DNA from: Stenotrophomonas lacuserhaii
GTDB taxonomy: Bacteria; Pseudomonadota; Gammaproteobacteria; Xanthomonadales; Xanthomonadaceae
Length of the DNA stretch: 64,000 bases
Direction: 5' to 3'
NCBI RefSeq assembly: GCF_014836545.1
Contig: NZ_JACSQS010000017.1
Span: 1 to 64,000, forward strand
Shown: one piece after another, positions 16,779 through 25,991 of the stretch
How the letters are laid out: each line of letters starts with the position of its first letter
How positions within the stretch are numbered: the stretch's first letter is position 1
Position numbers and translations under genes: made by a program
Notes under the pieces: model-generated
Databases searched by the model: none
Told to the model about the DNA's origin: nothing
The model's input: the letters and a program-made list of their open reading frames with translations, nothing else

Positions 16779-18698
16779 CTACGGACGGCGGAAACGACGA
16801 TCAACGGCAGCGACCAGGCCACCGAGCGCCATCAGCAGCGCCCCGAGCCAGATCCAGCGCACGAATGGCTTGATATGCACGCGTACGGCCCATGCATTGT
16901 TGCCCAGTGGCTCGCCCATTGCCACGTAGACATCGCCGGAAAGGCGCGCATCGATGCCGGCTTCGGTCATCACCTGGCCACCGCTGGCATACAGGCGTTT
17001 TTCCGGATGCAGCAGGGCGCGTTCGCGGCCATCGCCGAACACCCGCAGGTGGCCGCGGTCGGCGCTGAAGTTCGGGCCCTCGCGATGGTCGACGCCTTCG
17101 AAGCGGATTTCATGGCGGCCCACCACCACGGCCTGCCCGGGTGACAGGGCGACTTCGCGCTGCACGTTCAGCGCTTCCACCAGCAGCGCGCCGGCCAGGA
17201 ATACCGCCATGCCCACATGGCCCAGCAGCATGCCGGTCATTTCCGCGGTGAAGCGCCCATTGCCGCGCAGCCGCTGCCAGATGAAACGTGCCGTACCCAA
17301 TCCGACCCAGGCGGCCGCGCCGACGCCCAAGCCGACCTTCCAGCCGTTCTGCGGTGCCCGCCACCAGGCCAACGCGGCCAGCAGCACCGCCAGCACCAGC
17401 CACGGCAACAGCAGCGCCAGCGCGCGCGAGGGCTGGTCGCGTTGCCAGTTGACCAGCGGGCCGAACGGCAGCAGCAGCACCAGCGGCGCCATCAGCAGCA
17501 GGAACAGGCTGCCGAAGTAGGGCGGCCCGACGGAGATCTTGCCCAGCCCCATCGCATCGGCCAGCAACGGATACAGGGTGCCCAGCAGCACCATCGCACA
17601 GGCACTGGCCAGCAGCAGGTTGTTGGCCAGCAGCAGGGTCTCGCGCGAGGTGGCGGTGAAGCCGCGGCGCGGATCGCTGCTGTCCACGCCCAGGCTGCCG
17701 GCGCGCAGCGCGAACAGCAACAGTGCGCCGCCGACCAGGATCGCCAGGAACAGCAGGATGAACATGCCGCGCGAGGGATCGGCAGCAAAGGAATGCACGC
17801 TGGTCAGCACGCCCGAACGCACCAGGAAGGTGCCAAGCAGGGACAGCGCGAAGGCGGCGATCGCCAGCAGCAGGGTCCAGCTGGCGAAGGTGCCGCGCTT
17901 TTCGGTGACTGCCTGCGAGTGGATCAGCGCGGCGCCGGCCAACCATGGCATGAAGCTCGCATTTTCCACCGGATCCCAGAACCACCAGCCGCCCCAGCCC
18001 AGTTCGTAGTAGGCCCACCAGCTGCCCAGCGCGATGCCCAGGGTGAGGAAGGCCCAGGCCACGTTGGTCCACGGCCGTGTCCAGCGCACCCAGCGCGTAT
18101 CGACCCGGCCATCCAGCAGCGCGGCGACCGCGAAGGCGAACGGCACCGAGAAGCCGACGTAGCCCAGGTACAGCATCGGCGGGTGGATGATCAGTCCCGG
18201 GTCCTGCAGCAGGGGATTGAGATCACGGCCTTCCAACGGCGCGGGGATCAGGCGCGCGAACGGATTGGAGGTGAAGATCAGGAACGCCAGGAAGCCGATG
18301 CTGACCAGGCCCATCACCGCCAGCACGCGCGCCTGCACGGTAGCGGGCAGCGCGCGCGAGCCCAGCGCCACCGCGCCGGTCCACGCGGCCAACACCAGCG
18401 CCCACAGCAGCAGCGAGCCTTCGTGCGCGCCCCACACCGCTGACCAGCGATACACCATCGGCAGCAGCGTATTGGAGTTTTCGGCGACGTAGCGCACCGA
18501 GAAATCCTGCTGCACGAAGCCAGCGGTCAGCACCGCGAAGGCGGCCGCCACCAACAGCAGCTGCGCCAGCGCCGCCGGTCGTGCGACCTGCATCCAGCTG
18601 GCGATGCCGCGCTGCGCACCGATCAGCGGCAGGCTGGCCTGCAGCAACGCGGCCAACAATGCCAGCAGCAGCAGGATCTGTCCCAGTTCGGGCAGCAC
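16779..18698 (-). CDS. ccmF: Heme lyase subunit CcmF
   Basis: A 639-residue, multi-helix membrane protein forming the heme-apocytochrome ligation complex with CcmH and CcmI. The Trp-rich heme-handling segment LGWGGWWFWDPVENASFMPWL lies near residue 230, with histidines in neighbouring loops and a conserved GAHEGSLLLW near 90. The GTG start directly abuts the ccmE stop. Length is usual for the family. Confidence 0.97.
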   Translation of the reverse strand: MLPELGQILLLLALLAALLQASLPLIGAQRGIASWMQVARPAALAQLLLVAAAFAVLTAGFVQQDFSVRYVAENSNTLLPMVYRWSAVWGAHEGSLLLWALVLAAWTGAVALGSRALPATVQARVLAVMGLVSIGFLAFLIFTSNPFARLIPAPLEGRDLNPLLQDPGLIIHPPMLYLGYVGFSVPFAFAVAALLDGRVDTRWVRWTRPWTNVAWAFLTLGIALGSWWAYYELGWGGWWFWDPVENASFMPWLAGAALIHSQAVTEKRGTFASWTLLLAIAAFALSLLGTFLVRSGVLTSVHSFAADPSRGMFILLFLAILVGGALLLFALRAGSLGVDSSDPRRGFTATSRETLLLANNLLLASACAMVLLGTLYPLLADAMGLGKISVGPPYFGSLFLLLMAPLVLLLPFGPLVNWQRDQPSRALALLLPWLVLAVLLAALAWWRAPQNGWKVGLGVGAAAWVGLGTARFIWQRLRGNGRFTAEMTGMLLGHVGMAVFLAGALLVEALNVQREVALSPGQAVVVGRHEIRFEGVDHREGPNFSADRGHLRVFGDGRERALLHPEKRLYASGGQVMTEAGIDARLSGDVYVAMGEPLGNNAWAVRVHIKPFVRWIWLGALLMALGGLVAAVDRRFRRP

Positions 18699-19160
18699 TC
18701 AGCGCACCTCGGGTGCAGGCACGGGCACATCGTGTTTGACGTGCGCCTTGCCCATCTTGTCGGCCAGTTCCTTCGGCATGTAGCTTTCATCGTGCTTGGC
18801 CAGCACTTCTTCGGCGATGAAGCGATCACCCTGCAGGCGCCCGGTCACCACTACCGCCTGGCCTTCGCGGAACAGGTCGGGCAGGATCTGGTCGCTGCGA
18901 ACGGTGAGCTCGGCATCGCCATCGGTCACGGTGAACAGCGCCACCAGCGACCCGGGCTCACGTTTCAGCGAGCCCTTGGCGACCATGCCGCCCAGGCGGA
19001 AGCGTTCGGCGCTACCGGCATCACCACGCAGCACTTCGGCCGGGGTGTACAGGTAGGCCACGTTGCGCTGCAGGGCCATCGCCACCAGCGCGGTGGCCAG
19101 GCCGGAAGCGGCCACCAGCAGCAGCACCCACAGCAGTCGACGCCGGCGCTGCGGGTTCAT
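18699..19160 (-). CDS. ccmE: Heme chaperone CcmE
   Basis: A 153-residue membrane-anchored OB-fold protein carrying heme from CcmC to CcmF. N-terminal TM about 9-29; covalent heme-binding histidine in the HDESYMP motif (His about residue 123). The start overlaps the ccmD stop (ATGA). Confidence 0.97.
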   Translation of the reverse strand: MNPQRRRRLLWVLLLVAASGLATALVAMALQRNVAYLYTPAEVLRGDAGSAERFRLGGMVAKGSLKREPGSLVALFTVTDGDAELTVRSDQILPDLFREGQAVVVTGRLQGDRFIAEEVLAKHDESYMPKELADKMGKAHVKHDVPVPAPEVR

Positions 19161-19342
19161 CGCTCCAGCTCCAGCGGCGCGCCGTTACCGGTGCTGGCCG
19201 AGCGCCGAGCCTGCTGCCGCTGCTGGCGCTGGCGGGCATCCTGCCGTGCGCGGCGCAGGCGCAGGTGCGAGCCGATCGCGTCGACGGCCAGCAGCCCGAC
19301 GAACACGGCGTAGGCGGCGACCACGTAGCCCAGGTAATTCAT
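19157..19342 (-). CDS. ccmD: Heme exporter protein CcmD
   Basis: A 61-residue protein with one N-terminal TM helix (about 4-24) and a highly basic Arg/Gln tail, as typical of CcmD, which releases holo-CcmE from CcmABC. The ATG at 19342 overlaps the ccmC stop. Found by length, position between ccmC and ccmE and the [10 protein letters not shown] start. Confidence 0.9.
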   Translation of the reverse strand: MNYLGYVVAAYAVFVGLLAVDAIGSHLRLRRARQDARQRQQRQQARRSASTGNGAPLELER

Positions 19343-20088
19343 GCTTCCCCCTGCAGCTGGCGCTGCACCCAGTCCTTGCCGGCTTCGCGCTGCAGGTTGT
19401 CCGCGCGCGCCTTGGCCAGCAGTGAGCCGACGAACCACAACTTGGTGCCGATCACCATCAGCCACAGCGGCAGCTGCATGCTGGCATCCAGCGTGGTCGG
19501 CCCGAACAGGCGGATGGTCTGGCCCTGGTGCAGGCTGCCCCACCAGTCCACCGAATAGCGGATGACCGGCAGCAACGCGACCCCAACGATGGCCAGCAGG
19601 CCCGCCGCGCGCGCGGCATTGCGCCGGTCCTCGATCGCCATGTACAGCCCGATCACCCCGAAGTACAGGAACAGCAGGATCAGTTCGGTGGTCAGGCGCG
19701 GGTCCCAGTCCCACCATGTGCCCCACATCGGCCGGCCCCAGATGCTGCCGGTGAGCAGGGTGACGAGGGTGAAGCCTGCGCCGATGGGTGCGCACGCCAT
19801 CGCCAGCACCTCGCAGATCTTGATCTTCCACACCATTGCGATGGCTGCGTAAAGCGCCATCAGTGCGAACACGAACAGGCTCATCCACGCGCTGGGCACG
19901 TGCACGAACAGGATGCGGAAACTGTCGCCCTGCTGGTAGTCGGCCGGCACCACGAACAACGCCTGCCACAGCCCGAAGGCCAGCACCGGCAGCGCAGCGA
20001 GGTGGAAGACACGGGACCAGCGACGGGCGAAACGGTCGAAGGTGGGCGGTGAGCCGAGTTGGTGGAACCAGCGGACGATCGGTTGCAT
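19339..20088 (-). CDS. ccmC: Heme exporter protein CcmC
   Basis: A 249-residue membrane protein with six helices, loading heme onto CcmE. The Trp-rich motif WGTWWDWDPRLT lies near 122-133, flanked by conserved histidines (VHVPSAWM near 63 and SLHQG near 183). Confidence 0.97.
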   Translation of the reverse strand: MQPIVRWFHQLGSPPTFDRFARRWSRVFHLAALPVLAFGLWQALFVVPADYQQGDSFRILFVHVPSAWMSLFVFALMALYAAIAMVWKIKICEVLAMACAPIGAGFTLVTLLTGSIWGRPMWGTWWDWDPRLTTELILLFLYFGVIGLYMAIEDRRNAARAAGLLAIVGVALLPVIRYSVDWWGSLHQGQTIRLFGPTTLDASMQLPLWLMVIGTKLWFVGSLLAKARADNLQREAGKDWVQRQLQGEA

Positions 20089-20121
20089 GCGGTAGCGGCT
20101 ATCCCGGTTGGTCGGTGTGGC

Positions 20122-20817
20122 TCAGCTCAAGGAAATGCGGATGGCGGCAGCGGTGGCCAGTGGCGCCAGCACCAGTGCCACCACCAGCCCGGCGGCGAGC
20201 ATCAGCAGCGCGCCATACGGATCCTGGTCGCGTGCAGCAGCGGCGACACTGCCTGCGCCGAACACCAGCACCGGCACGTACAGCGGCAACGACAGCAACG
20301 CCACGAGGATACCAGAGCGCCGGATGCCGACCGTCAGTGCCGCCACCATGCCGCCGATCAGGCTCAACAGTGGCGTGCCCAGCAGCAACGATGCCAGCAA
20401 CATCGGCAGTTGGTCATGTGGCAGATGCAGCATTTCCGCCAGCAGGGGGCTGAGCACGATCAGCGGCAGGGCCGTCGTCAGCCAGTGCATCAGCACGCGC
20501 ACCAGCACCAGCCAGGCCAGCGGCACCGGCGCCAGCAGCCATTGTTCCAGCGAGCCGTCTTCGGCGTCGGAACGGAACAGCGAATCCAGCGCCAGTTGCC
20601 CGGCCAGCAGCACCGCCAGCCACAGCACCGCAACCGCGTTGGCGGCCAGCTGCTGCGGATCGCGGCCGGACGCCAGTGCGAACAGCACCACCACCAGCAA
20701 CGCGAACAGCATCGGTTGCAGCGCATCGCCACGGCGGCGCCAGACCAGTCGCAGGTCGCGCGTGGCCAGCGCACGTGCGGTCTGCCACAGGCCGGGTTCG
20801 GTACCGGGCGCGATCAT
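20122..20817 (-). CDS. ccmB: Heme exporter protein CcmB
   Basis: A 231-residue ABC-type membrane subunit with about six helices, pairing with CcmA. Visible family segment: [20 protein letters not shown] near 81-100. The ATG at 20817 overlaps the ccmA stop by four bases; the longer open frame to 21150 lies over ccmA and is rejected. Confidence 0.95.
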   Translation of the reverse strand: MIAPGTEPGLWQTARALATRDLRLVWRRRGDALQPMLFALLVVVLFALASGRDPQQLAANAVAVLWLAVLLAGQLALDSLFRSDAEDGSLEQWLLAPVPLAWLVLVRVLMHWLTTALPLIVLSPLLAEMLHLPHDQLPMLLASLLLGTPLLSLIGGMVAALTVGIRRSGILVALLSLPLYVPVLVFGAGSVAAAARDQDPYGALLMLAAGLVVALVLAPLATAAAIRISLS

Positions 20818-21470
20818 GCGGCTGCCTGCGGCAGCGCCAACTGCAACTGCCGCGTGCGCACTGGCGGGGCGGCATACGCGCCGTGGGTGGTGACCAGCGC
20901 CGCGCCACCGCCGCGCAGGTGCGCTGAAATCATGCGGTTGACCAGGTTGATGCCCTCCAGGTCGAGGTTGGCATAGGGTTCGTCCAGCAGCCACAGCGGT
21001 GCCGGCGACAACCACATCCGCGCCAGCGCCAGGCGGCGCTTCTGTCCCGCCGAAAGATGCCGCACCAGGGTGTCCTCGTGGCCGGCCAGCCCGACCACGG
21101 CCAGCGCATTGCCGGGCATCTGGCGCGCGCGACGGCCATGCAGCCCGCACAGGAAATGCAGGTTCTGCAGCGCGTCCAGGTCCGGTTTCATGGCAGGCAG
21201 GTGACCCAGGTAGGCGACGAAGCGCGCGCGCTCGGCGGTGCTGGCGGCGCGGCCATCGATCTCCACGCGGCCGGCTGACGGCCGCAGCAGGCCTGCCAGC
21301 ACGCGCAGCAGGGTGGTCTTGCCGGCACCGTTGTCACCCTGCACCAGCAGCGCTTCGCCGGTATCGACATGGAACTCGAGCGGCCCGAACACGCGATCGT
21401 CATCTCGTGAGAAGCAAAGACCATGTGCGGCCAGCAGCGCAGGGGTATTCAAGGGACACGATCTCTGCAC
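20814..21470 (-). CDS. ccmA: Heme exporter ATP-binding protein CcmA
   Basis: A 218-residue ABC ATPase: Walker [10 protein letters not shown] near 45-53, signature [14 protein letters not shown] near 139, Walker [12 protein letters not shown]. CcmAB uses ATP to release holo-CcmE from CcmC. First gene of the nine-gene ccm operon. GTG 21470 is used; a TTG six codons later is also possible. Confidence 0.95.
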   Translation of the reverse strand: MQRSCPLNTPALLAAHGLCFSRDDDRVFGPLEFHVDTGEALLVQGDNGAGKTTLLRVLAGLLRPSAGRVEIDGRAASTAERARFVAYLGHLPAMKPDLDALQNLHFLCGLHGRRARQMPGNALAVVGLAGHEDTLVRHLSAGQKRRLALARMWLSPAPLWLLDEPYANLDLEGINLVNRMISAHLRGGGAALVTTHGAYAAPPVRTRQLQLALPQAAA

Positions 21471-21534
21471 GGCGGACGGGCCCTGATTCTAGCCGCCCGC
21501 GCCGGCTTGCGGAGCGCGCAGGCAGCTGCCGGTG

Positions 21535-21602
21535 GGTGACGACCCCAGCACGTAATGGGCGGCGACCCCAGCACCCGGTGGGTGACGGCCGTTGGTCGTC
21601 AC
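21535..21602. repeat. GACGACC-type intergenic repeats
   Basis: Three short related units containing GGTGGGTGACG or GGCGACCCCAGCA and ending in GGCCGTTGGTCGTCAC. They lie in the divergent region between ccmA and the aminotransferase gene and are related to the stem-loops at 10365, 24171 and 42150. Confidence 0.6.
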
Positions 21603-21656
21603 GCTTCACCCCCCGCAGTACACTTCACGCCTGTCTTCCGCTCCCCGCACAGGCCG

Positions 21657-22805
21657 ATGCAACCGCAGACCAAGCTGCCCAAGGTGGGCACCACCATCTT
21701 CACCGTGATGTCCCAGCTGGCCGCCGAACACGGCGCGGTCAACCTCGGCCAGGGCTTCCCCGATTTCAGCGCGCCGCAGCGCCTGATCGATGCGACCACC
21801 CGCGCGATGGCCGAAGGACTCAACCAGTACCCGCCGATGACCGGGGTGGCGCCGCTGCGCCAGGCCATCGCGCAGAAATCGCTGGACCTGTACGGCGCGC
21901 AGGTGGACCCGGATACCGAAATCACCGTTACCAGCGGTGCCACCGAAGCGATCTTCAACGCCATCCACGCCGTGGTGCGTGCCGGCGAGGAAGTGATCGT
22001 GCTCGACCCGGCGTATGACTGCTATGAACCGGCGATCGACCTGGCCGGCGCACGTGCGGTGCATGTTCCATTGGACCCGCAGACCTTCGCGGTGGACTGG
22101 GACCGCGTGCGCGCGGCGATCACTCCGCGCACCCGTATGCTGATGGTCAACACCCCGCACAATCCGTCCGGTGCGATGCTGGACGAGGCCGACCTGCAGG
22201 CGCTGGCCGACCTGCTGCGTGGCACGGACATCTACCTGATCTCCGATGAGGTGTACGAACACATCATCTACGACGGCCGTCGCCACGAATCAGCGCTGCG
22301 CCACCCGGAACTGCGCGCACGCGCGTTCGTGATTTCCAGCTTCGGCAAGACCTACCACTGCACCGGCTGGAAGATCGGCTATGCGATCGCGCCGCCAGCG
22401 CTGAGCGCGGAATTCCGCAAGGTCCACCAGTACAACACCTTCACCAGTTTCGGGCCGGCGCAGTATGGTTTCGCGGCGATGATCCGTGAAGAGCCGCAGC
22501 ACCACCTGGAACTGGGGGCGTTCTACCAAGCCAAGCGCGACCGCTTCGGCGAGCAGCTTGCGCAGACCCGGCTGGTGCCGCTGGCGGTGCCCGGCGGGTA
22601 CTTCCAGCTGGTTGATTACTCGGCCATCAGCGACCTGCCGGACCATGAATTCGTGAAGTGGCTGACCATCGAAAAGGGCGTGGCGGCGATCCCGCTGTCG
22701 CCGTTCTACGAGACGCCGCCGGCCGGCCAGCGCATCGTGCGGCTGTGTTTTGCCAAGAACGAGGCCACGCTGGATGCGGCTATTGAACGGTTGAAGCAGC
22801 TGTGA
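21657..22805 (+). CDS. Methionine aminotransferase (PLP class I/II, YbdL/MtnE type)
   Basis: A 382-residue PLP enzyme expected to transaminate 2-oxo-4-methylthiobutanoate to methionine, the last step of methionine salvage. Motifs: NLGQGFPDF, the NPHNPSGAM loop, SDEVYEHIIYDG, and the PLP lysine in SSFGKTYHCTGWKIGY. The pattern KVGTTIFTVMSQLA at the N-terminus is typical of YbdL-like enzymes. The omega-amidase gene overlaps its end, which favours a glutamine donor. ATG 21657 is preferred to the upstream in-frame start at 21555, which runs through repeats. Confidence 0.9.
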   Translation: MQPQTKLPKVGTTIFTVMSQLAAEHGAVNLGQGFPDFSAPQRLIDATTRAMAEGLNQYPPMTGVAPLRQAIAQKSLDLYGAQVDPDTEITVTSGATEAIFNAIHAVVRAGEEVIVLDPAYDCYEPAIDLAGARAVHVPLDPQTFAVDWDRVRAAITPRTRMLMVNTPHNPSGAMLDEADLQALADLLRGTDIYLISDEVYEHIIYDGRRHESALRHPELRARAFVISSFGKTYHCTGWKIGYAIAPPALSAEFRKVHQYNTFTSFGPAQYGFAAMIREEPQHHLELGAFYQAKRDRFGEQLAQTRLVPLAVPGGYFQLVDYSAISDLPDHEFVKWLTIEKGVAAIPLSPFYETPPAGQRIVRLCFAKNEATLDAAIERLKQL

Positions 22806-23629
22806 GCGCCGCCGCGCAGGATCTGCGCATCAGCCTGGTGCAGGGCGATACGCGCTGGCACGATCCGGAAGGCAACCGCGCGCATTACGCCGCGCTGCTG
22901 GCGCCGCTGGTCGGCACGACCGACCTGGTGGTGCTGCCGGAAACCTTCACCAGTGGTTTTTCCAACGCGGCGATCAGCCAGGCCGAAGACATGCACGGCC
23001 CGACCGTGGCATGGATCGTCGAGCAGGCCGTGAAACTGGGCGCGGCGGTCACCGGCAGCGTGCAACTGCGCGAAGGCGATGCGGTCTACAACCGGCTGCT
23101 GTTCGCCACTCCGGATGGTGTTCTGCAGCAGTACGACAAGCGCCACCTGTTCCGTTATGGGGGCGAGCACGAACGCTATGCCGCCGGGCGCGAGCGCCTG
23201 AGCGTGGAGTGGAAGGGCTGGCGGATCAATCCGCAGGTCTGCTACGACCTGCGTTTCCCGGTGTTCTGCCGCAACCGTTTCGACGTGGAGCGGGCAGGGC
23301 AGCTGGATTTCGACCTGCAGCTATTCGTCGCCAACTGGCCCTCTGCACGGGCGTATGCGTGGAAGACGCTGCTGCGCGCACGCGCGATCGAAAACCTGTG
23401 TTTCGTGGCGGCGGTGAACCGGGTGGGCGTGGACGGCAACGACCTGCACTACGCCGGTGACAGCGCGGTCATTGATTACCTGGGGCAGCCGCAGGTTGAG
23501 GTGCGCGAGGTAGAGCAGGTGGTGACCACCACGCTGTCGGCACAGGCGTTGGCCGCCCATCGTGCGCGCTTCCCGGCGATGCTGGACGCAGACCGTTTTG
23601 AGCTGGACCCGCCGTCGCGCGCAGGCTGA
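22802..23629 (+). CDS. Omega-amidase (nitrilase family, YafV type)
   Basis: A 275-residue carbon-nitrogen hydrolase with the Glu-Lys-Cys triad in VVLPETFTSGF, YDKRHLF and NPQVCYDLRFPVF. It should hydrolyse 2-oxoglutaramate, the product left when glutamine is used as amino donor, pulling the transamination forward. The GTG start overlaps the aminotransferase stop by four bases, so the two are almost certainly co-translated. Confidence 0.92.
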   Translation: MSAAAQDLRISLVQGDTRWHDPEGNRAHYAALLAPLVGTTDLVVLPETFTSGFSNAAISQAEDMHGPTVAWIVEQAVKLGAAVTGSVQLREGDAVYNRLLFATPDGVLQQYDKRHLFRYGGEHERYAAGRERLSVEWKGWRINPQVCYDLRFPVFCRNRFDVERAGQLDFDLQLFVANWPSARAYAWKTLLRARAIENLCFVAAVNRVGVDGNDLHYAGDSAVIDYLGQPQVEVREVEQVVTTTLSAQALAAHRARFPAMLDADRFELDPPSRAG

Positions 23630-23720
23630 ACCGCGCTGCGGACTGGCGCGGCCGGCTCTGTCCTGACGGGGCCGCGCGCTGCTAGATTCGGCGCATCACG
23701 CAATCCGGAGTATCCCCACG

Positions 23721-24158
23721 ATGAAGAACACTGTTTCCCTGATGGCTGTGCTGTTGGCGTCGGCGCTTGTCGCTCCGGCTGCGCAGGCGGCCGGCAACAT
23801 CGAATGCAACCTGCGCTATGACCTGTCCGGCTGGTCGGTCTTCTACAAGACTGCCTCCGGCAATGGGACGATCACCTGCGACAACGGCGCGTCGATGGCG
23901 GTCAAGCTGAAGGTGAAGGGCGGCGGCCTGACCGTGGGCAAATCGAAGATCGTCGGCGGGACCGGGCGTTTCAGCGGCGCGTACTCGGCCAATGACCTGT
24001 TCGGCACGTATGCAGCAGTAAGTGCACATGCCGGCGCGATCCGCTCAAGTGGCGCGGCGGCGATGACCAAGGGCGATATCTCGCTGGCGTTGGCCGGTAC
24101 CGGCAAGGGCTGGGACCTGGGGATCGACGGTACGGCGTTCACCATCGAACGGCGCTGA
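23721..24158 (+). CDS. Small secreted protein of unknown function
   Basis: A 145-residue protein with a clear signal peptide (MKNTVSLMAVLLASALVAPAAQAA). The mature part is glycine- and serine-rich with only two cysteines (in IECNLRY and ITCDNG), which may form a disulfide, and beta-type alternation throughout. I do not recognise the family with confidence. It has its own CCGGAG ribosome binding site and stands alone between the omega-amidase gene and repeats. Confidence 0.75.
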   Translation: MKNTVSLMAVLLASALVAPAAQAAGNIECNLRYDLSGWSVFYKTASGNGTITCDNGASMAVKLKVKGGGLTVGKSKIVGGTGRFSGAYSANDLFGTYAAVSAHAGAIRSSGAAAMTKGDISLALAGTGKGWDLGIDGTAFTIERR

Positions 24159-24170
24159 GCGGGGAGGTGT

Positions 24171-24240
24171 AGGTGACGACCTTGGTCGTCACTACGGAAA
24201 AGCGTGACGACCAACGGTCGTCACCCACCAGCAATCTAAG
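24171..24240. repeat. GACGACC stem-loop repeats
   Basis: GTGACGACCTTGGTCGTCAC and GTGACGACCAACGGTCGTCAC are two successive stem-loops with eight- or nine-pair arms. Same family as those at 10365 and 42150; they precede a bidirectional terminator. Confidence 0.8.
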
Positions 24241-24256
24241 TCGTCACCCCATCCAA

Positions 24257-24288
24257 CAAAAAACCCGGCCGAAGCCGGGTTTTTTTGT
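24257..24288. terminator. Bidirectional terminator between the secreted-protein gene and rluB
   Basis: AAACCCGGC / GCCGGGTTT stem with a CGAA loop, A-rich on the left and seven T on the right, so it can end transcription from both sides. Confidence 0.9.
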
Positions 24289-24305
24289 TGCATCAGGGGC
24301 CGGGA

Positions 24306-25991
24306 TCAGCCGCCGCGCGGGCCACCGCGACCGCGGTTGCCACCCGGGCCGCCCGGACCCCGATTGCCACCGGGACCACCCGGACCGCGGTTGCCACCGG
24401 GACCACCCGGACCGCGATTGCCGCCTGGGCCACCGGCCGAACGGTTGCCGCCCGGGCCGCGATTGCCGTTGGCCGGACGCGGGGTGCTGCCGTACGGGCT
24501 GAAGCCCGGGTTGGCGTGGTCGGACGGGAACGACGGTGCGTTGCCCGGATGACCATACGGATGCTTGTTGCCCTGGCCGCCCTGGCCCTGGCCACCGCGG
24601 TTGCCACCGGCGCCCGGCGACTTCGGCTTGGCGTAACCGCCACGGCCGCCTTCACCCTGGCCCTGGCCGTAACCGCCGCCCTGGCCGGGACCGCGTGCGC
24701 CGGGGCCGCGAGCGCCCGGACCACCCGGACCACGTGCGCCGGGGCCGCCGGGGCCACGTGCGCCCGGGCCGCGCGCGGCGCCGGGACCGGCGTTGCGATG
24801 ACCACTCGGACCGGTGCTGACGCCGTCCGGTACGTACCAGCTGCGGAACGCCGCCGGATTGCCTTCCGGCAGGCCACGGTCATTCTTCTGCGGGCGTGCC
24901 TTGAACGGACGCTGCGACTGCTTGGCCGCGGCTTCACCGCTGACCGTCAGGCCACCCTTGAAACCGCCGCCGCCCTTGCCACCGCGACCGCGGCCGCGCT
25001 CTTCGCGGACGTTGTCGAAGCGACGCAGCTCGCGGCCTTCATCGGCGGTGTTGTGGCCGTTGACATAGGCCGTGCCACGGCCGCCATCGCGGCCCATGCG
25101 CACGGTGGTCTTGGCCGCGCGACGCTGGCCGATCACCGGCTGCAGGGTCAGCGCGGACGGTGCGCCTTCTTCCAGGTTCAACTTGGCGCGCAGCGCTTCG
25201 ACCTGGGCGGTCGGCAGTTCCACCGAATGGCCACGGGTGAGTTCGCGCGGCAGGGTGACGGTGCCGTAGCGGGTACGCTTCAGGCGGCTGACCTGGCAGC
25301 CCTGCGATTCCCACAGGCGACGGACTTCGCGGTTGCGGCCTTCCTTCACCACCACGCGGAACCAGTCATGCGAATCGGTGCCGCCAATGCGCTCGACTTC
25401 ATCGAACTTGGCCGGGCCGTCTTCCAGCGCGACGCCACGCTGCAGGCGCAGGATGGTGTTGTCGTCGACCTTTTCCTGGCCTTCCGGGGCGCGCACGCGC
25501 ACCACGTATTCGCGTTCGACTTCGAAGGACGGGTGCATCATCGCGTTGGCGAGTTCACCGTCGGTGGTGGCCAGCAGCAGGCCGGTGGTGTTGATGTCCA
25601 GGCGGCCGACGGCGATCCAGCGCGCGCCCTTCAGCGCCGGCAGCGACTCGAACACGGTCGGGCGGCCTTCGGGATCTTCGCGGGTGGTCACTTCGCCTTC
25701 CGGCTTGTTGTAGACCAGTACGCGCGAGGGTTCGGCCAGGGCGGTGGCGACGAAGCCACGGCCGTCCAGCTCGATGCGGTCGCCGCTGCGCACCGACATG
25801 CCGGTCTGCGCGACTTCACCGTTGACCTTGACCAGGCCCTCGGCGATGCGCTGCTCCAGCGCCCGGCGCGAACCGAGCCCGGCCTGTGCCAGCACCTTGT
25901 GCAGGCGTTCTTCCAGCTTGAACTGTTCGGAGGTGGCTTCGCGCTTCAGCGACAGCTTGTTCAACGACAGCTTGCGGGGGGTATCACTCAT
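24306..25991 (-). CDS. rluB: 23S rRNA pseudouridine synthase RluB with long Gly/Arg/Pro repeat tail
   Basis: A 561-residue protein. Residues about 27-75 are an S4 RNA-binding domain (ERLHKVLAQAGLGSRRALEQRIAEG), then the RsuA/RluB catalytic domain with the nucleophile D132 in GRLDINTTGLLL and KEGRNREVRRLWES. RluB makes pseudouridine 2605 in 23S rRNA. From about residue 290 the protein leaves the family and continues as a disordered tail, ending in GPGARGPGG and PGGNRG repeats. The tail roughly doubles the usual length and may aid RNA binding. The ATG lies inside the end of scpB (8-base overlap). Confidence 0.93.
   Translation of the reverse strand: MSDTPRKLSLNKLSLKREATSEQFKLEERLHKVLAQAGLGSRRALEQRIAEGLVKVNGEVAQTGMSVRSGDRIELDGRGFVATALAEPSRVLVYNKPEGEVTTREDPEGRPTVFESLPALKGARWIAVGRLDINTTGLLLATTDGELANAMMHPSFEVEREYVVRVRAPEGQEKVDDNTILRLQRGVALEDGPAKFDEVERIGGTDSHDWFRVVVKEGRNREVRRLWESQGCQVSRLKRTRYGTVTLPRELTRGHSVELPTAQVEALRAKLNLEEGAPSALTLQPVIGQRRAAKTTVRMGRDGGRGTAYVNGHNTADEGRELRRFDNVREERGRGRGGKGGGGFKGGLTVSGEAAAKQSQRPFKARPQKNDRGLPEGNPAAFRSWYVPDGVSTGPSGHRNAGPGAARGPGARGPGGPGARGPGGPGARGPGARGPGQGGGYGQGQGEGGRGGYAKPKSPGAGGNRGGQGQGGQGNKHPYGHPGNAPSFPSDHANPGFSPYGSTPRPANGNRGPGGNRSAGGPGGNRGPGGPGGNRGPGGPGGNRGPGGPGGNRGRGGPRGG
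24330..24450. repeat. In-frame tandem repeat, about 27 bases per unit, in the rluB tail
   Basis: Near-identical units encoding PGGPGGNRG are repeated about four times, with a second shorter block (GPGARGPGG) at about 24700-24775. Third positions vary little between units, indicating recent expansion or slippage. Confidence 0.75.

Noticed and set aside
24310-24775. Regular repeats that might be taken for a CRISPR array
   Set aside because: Unit of about 27 bases without unique spacers, in frame inside rluB and coding for Gly/Pro/Arg repeats.
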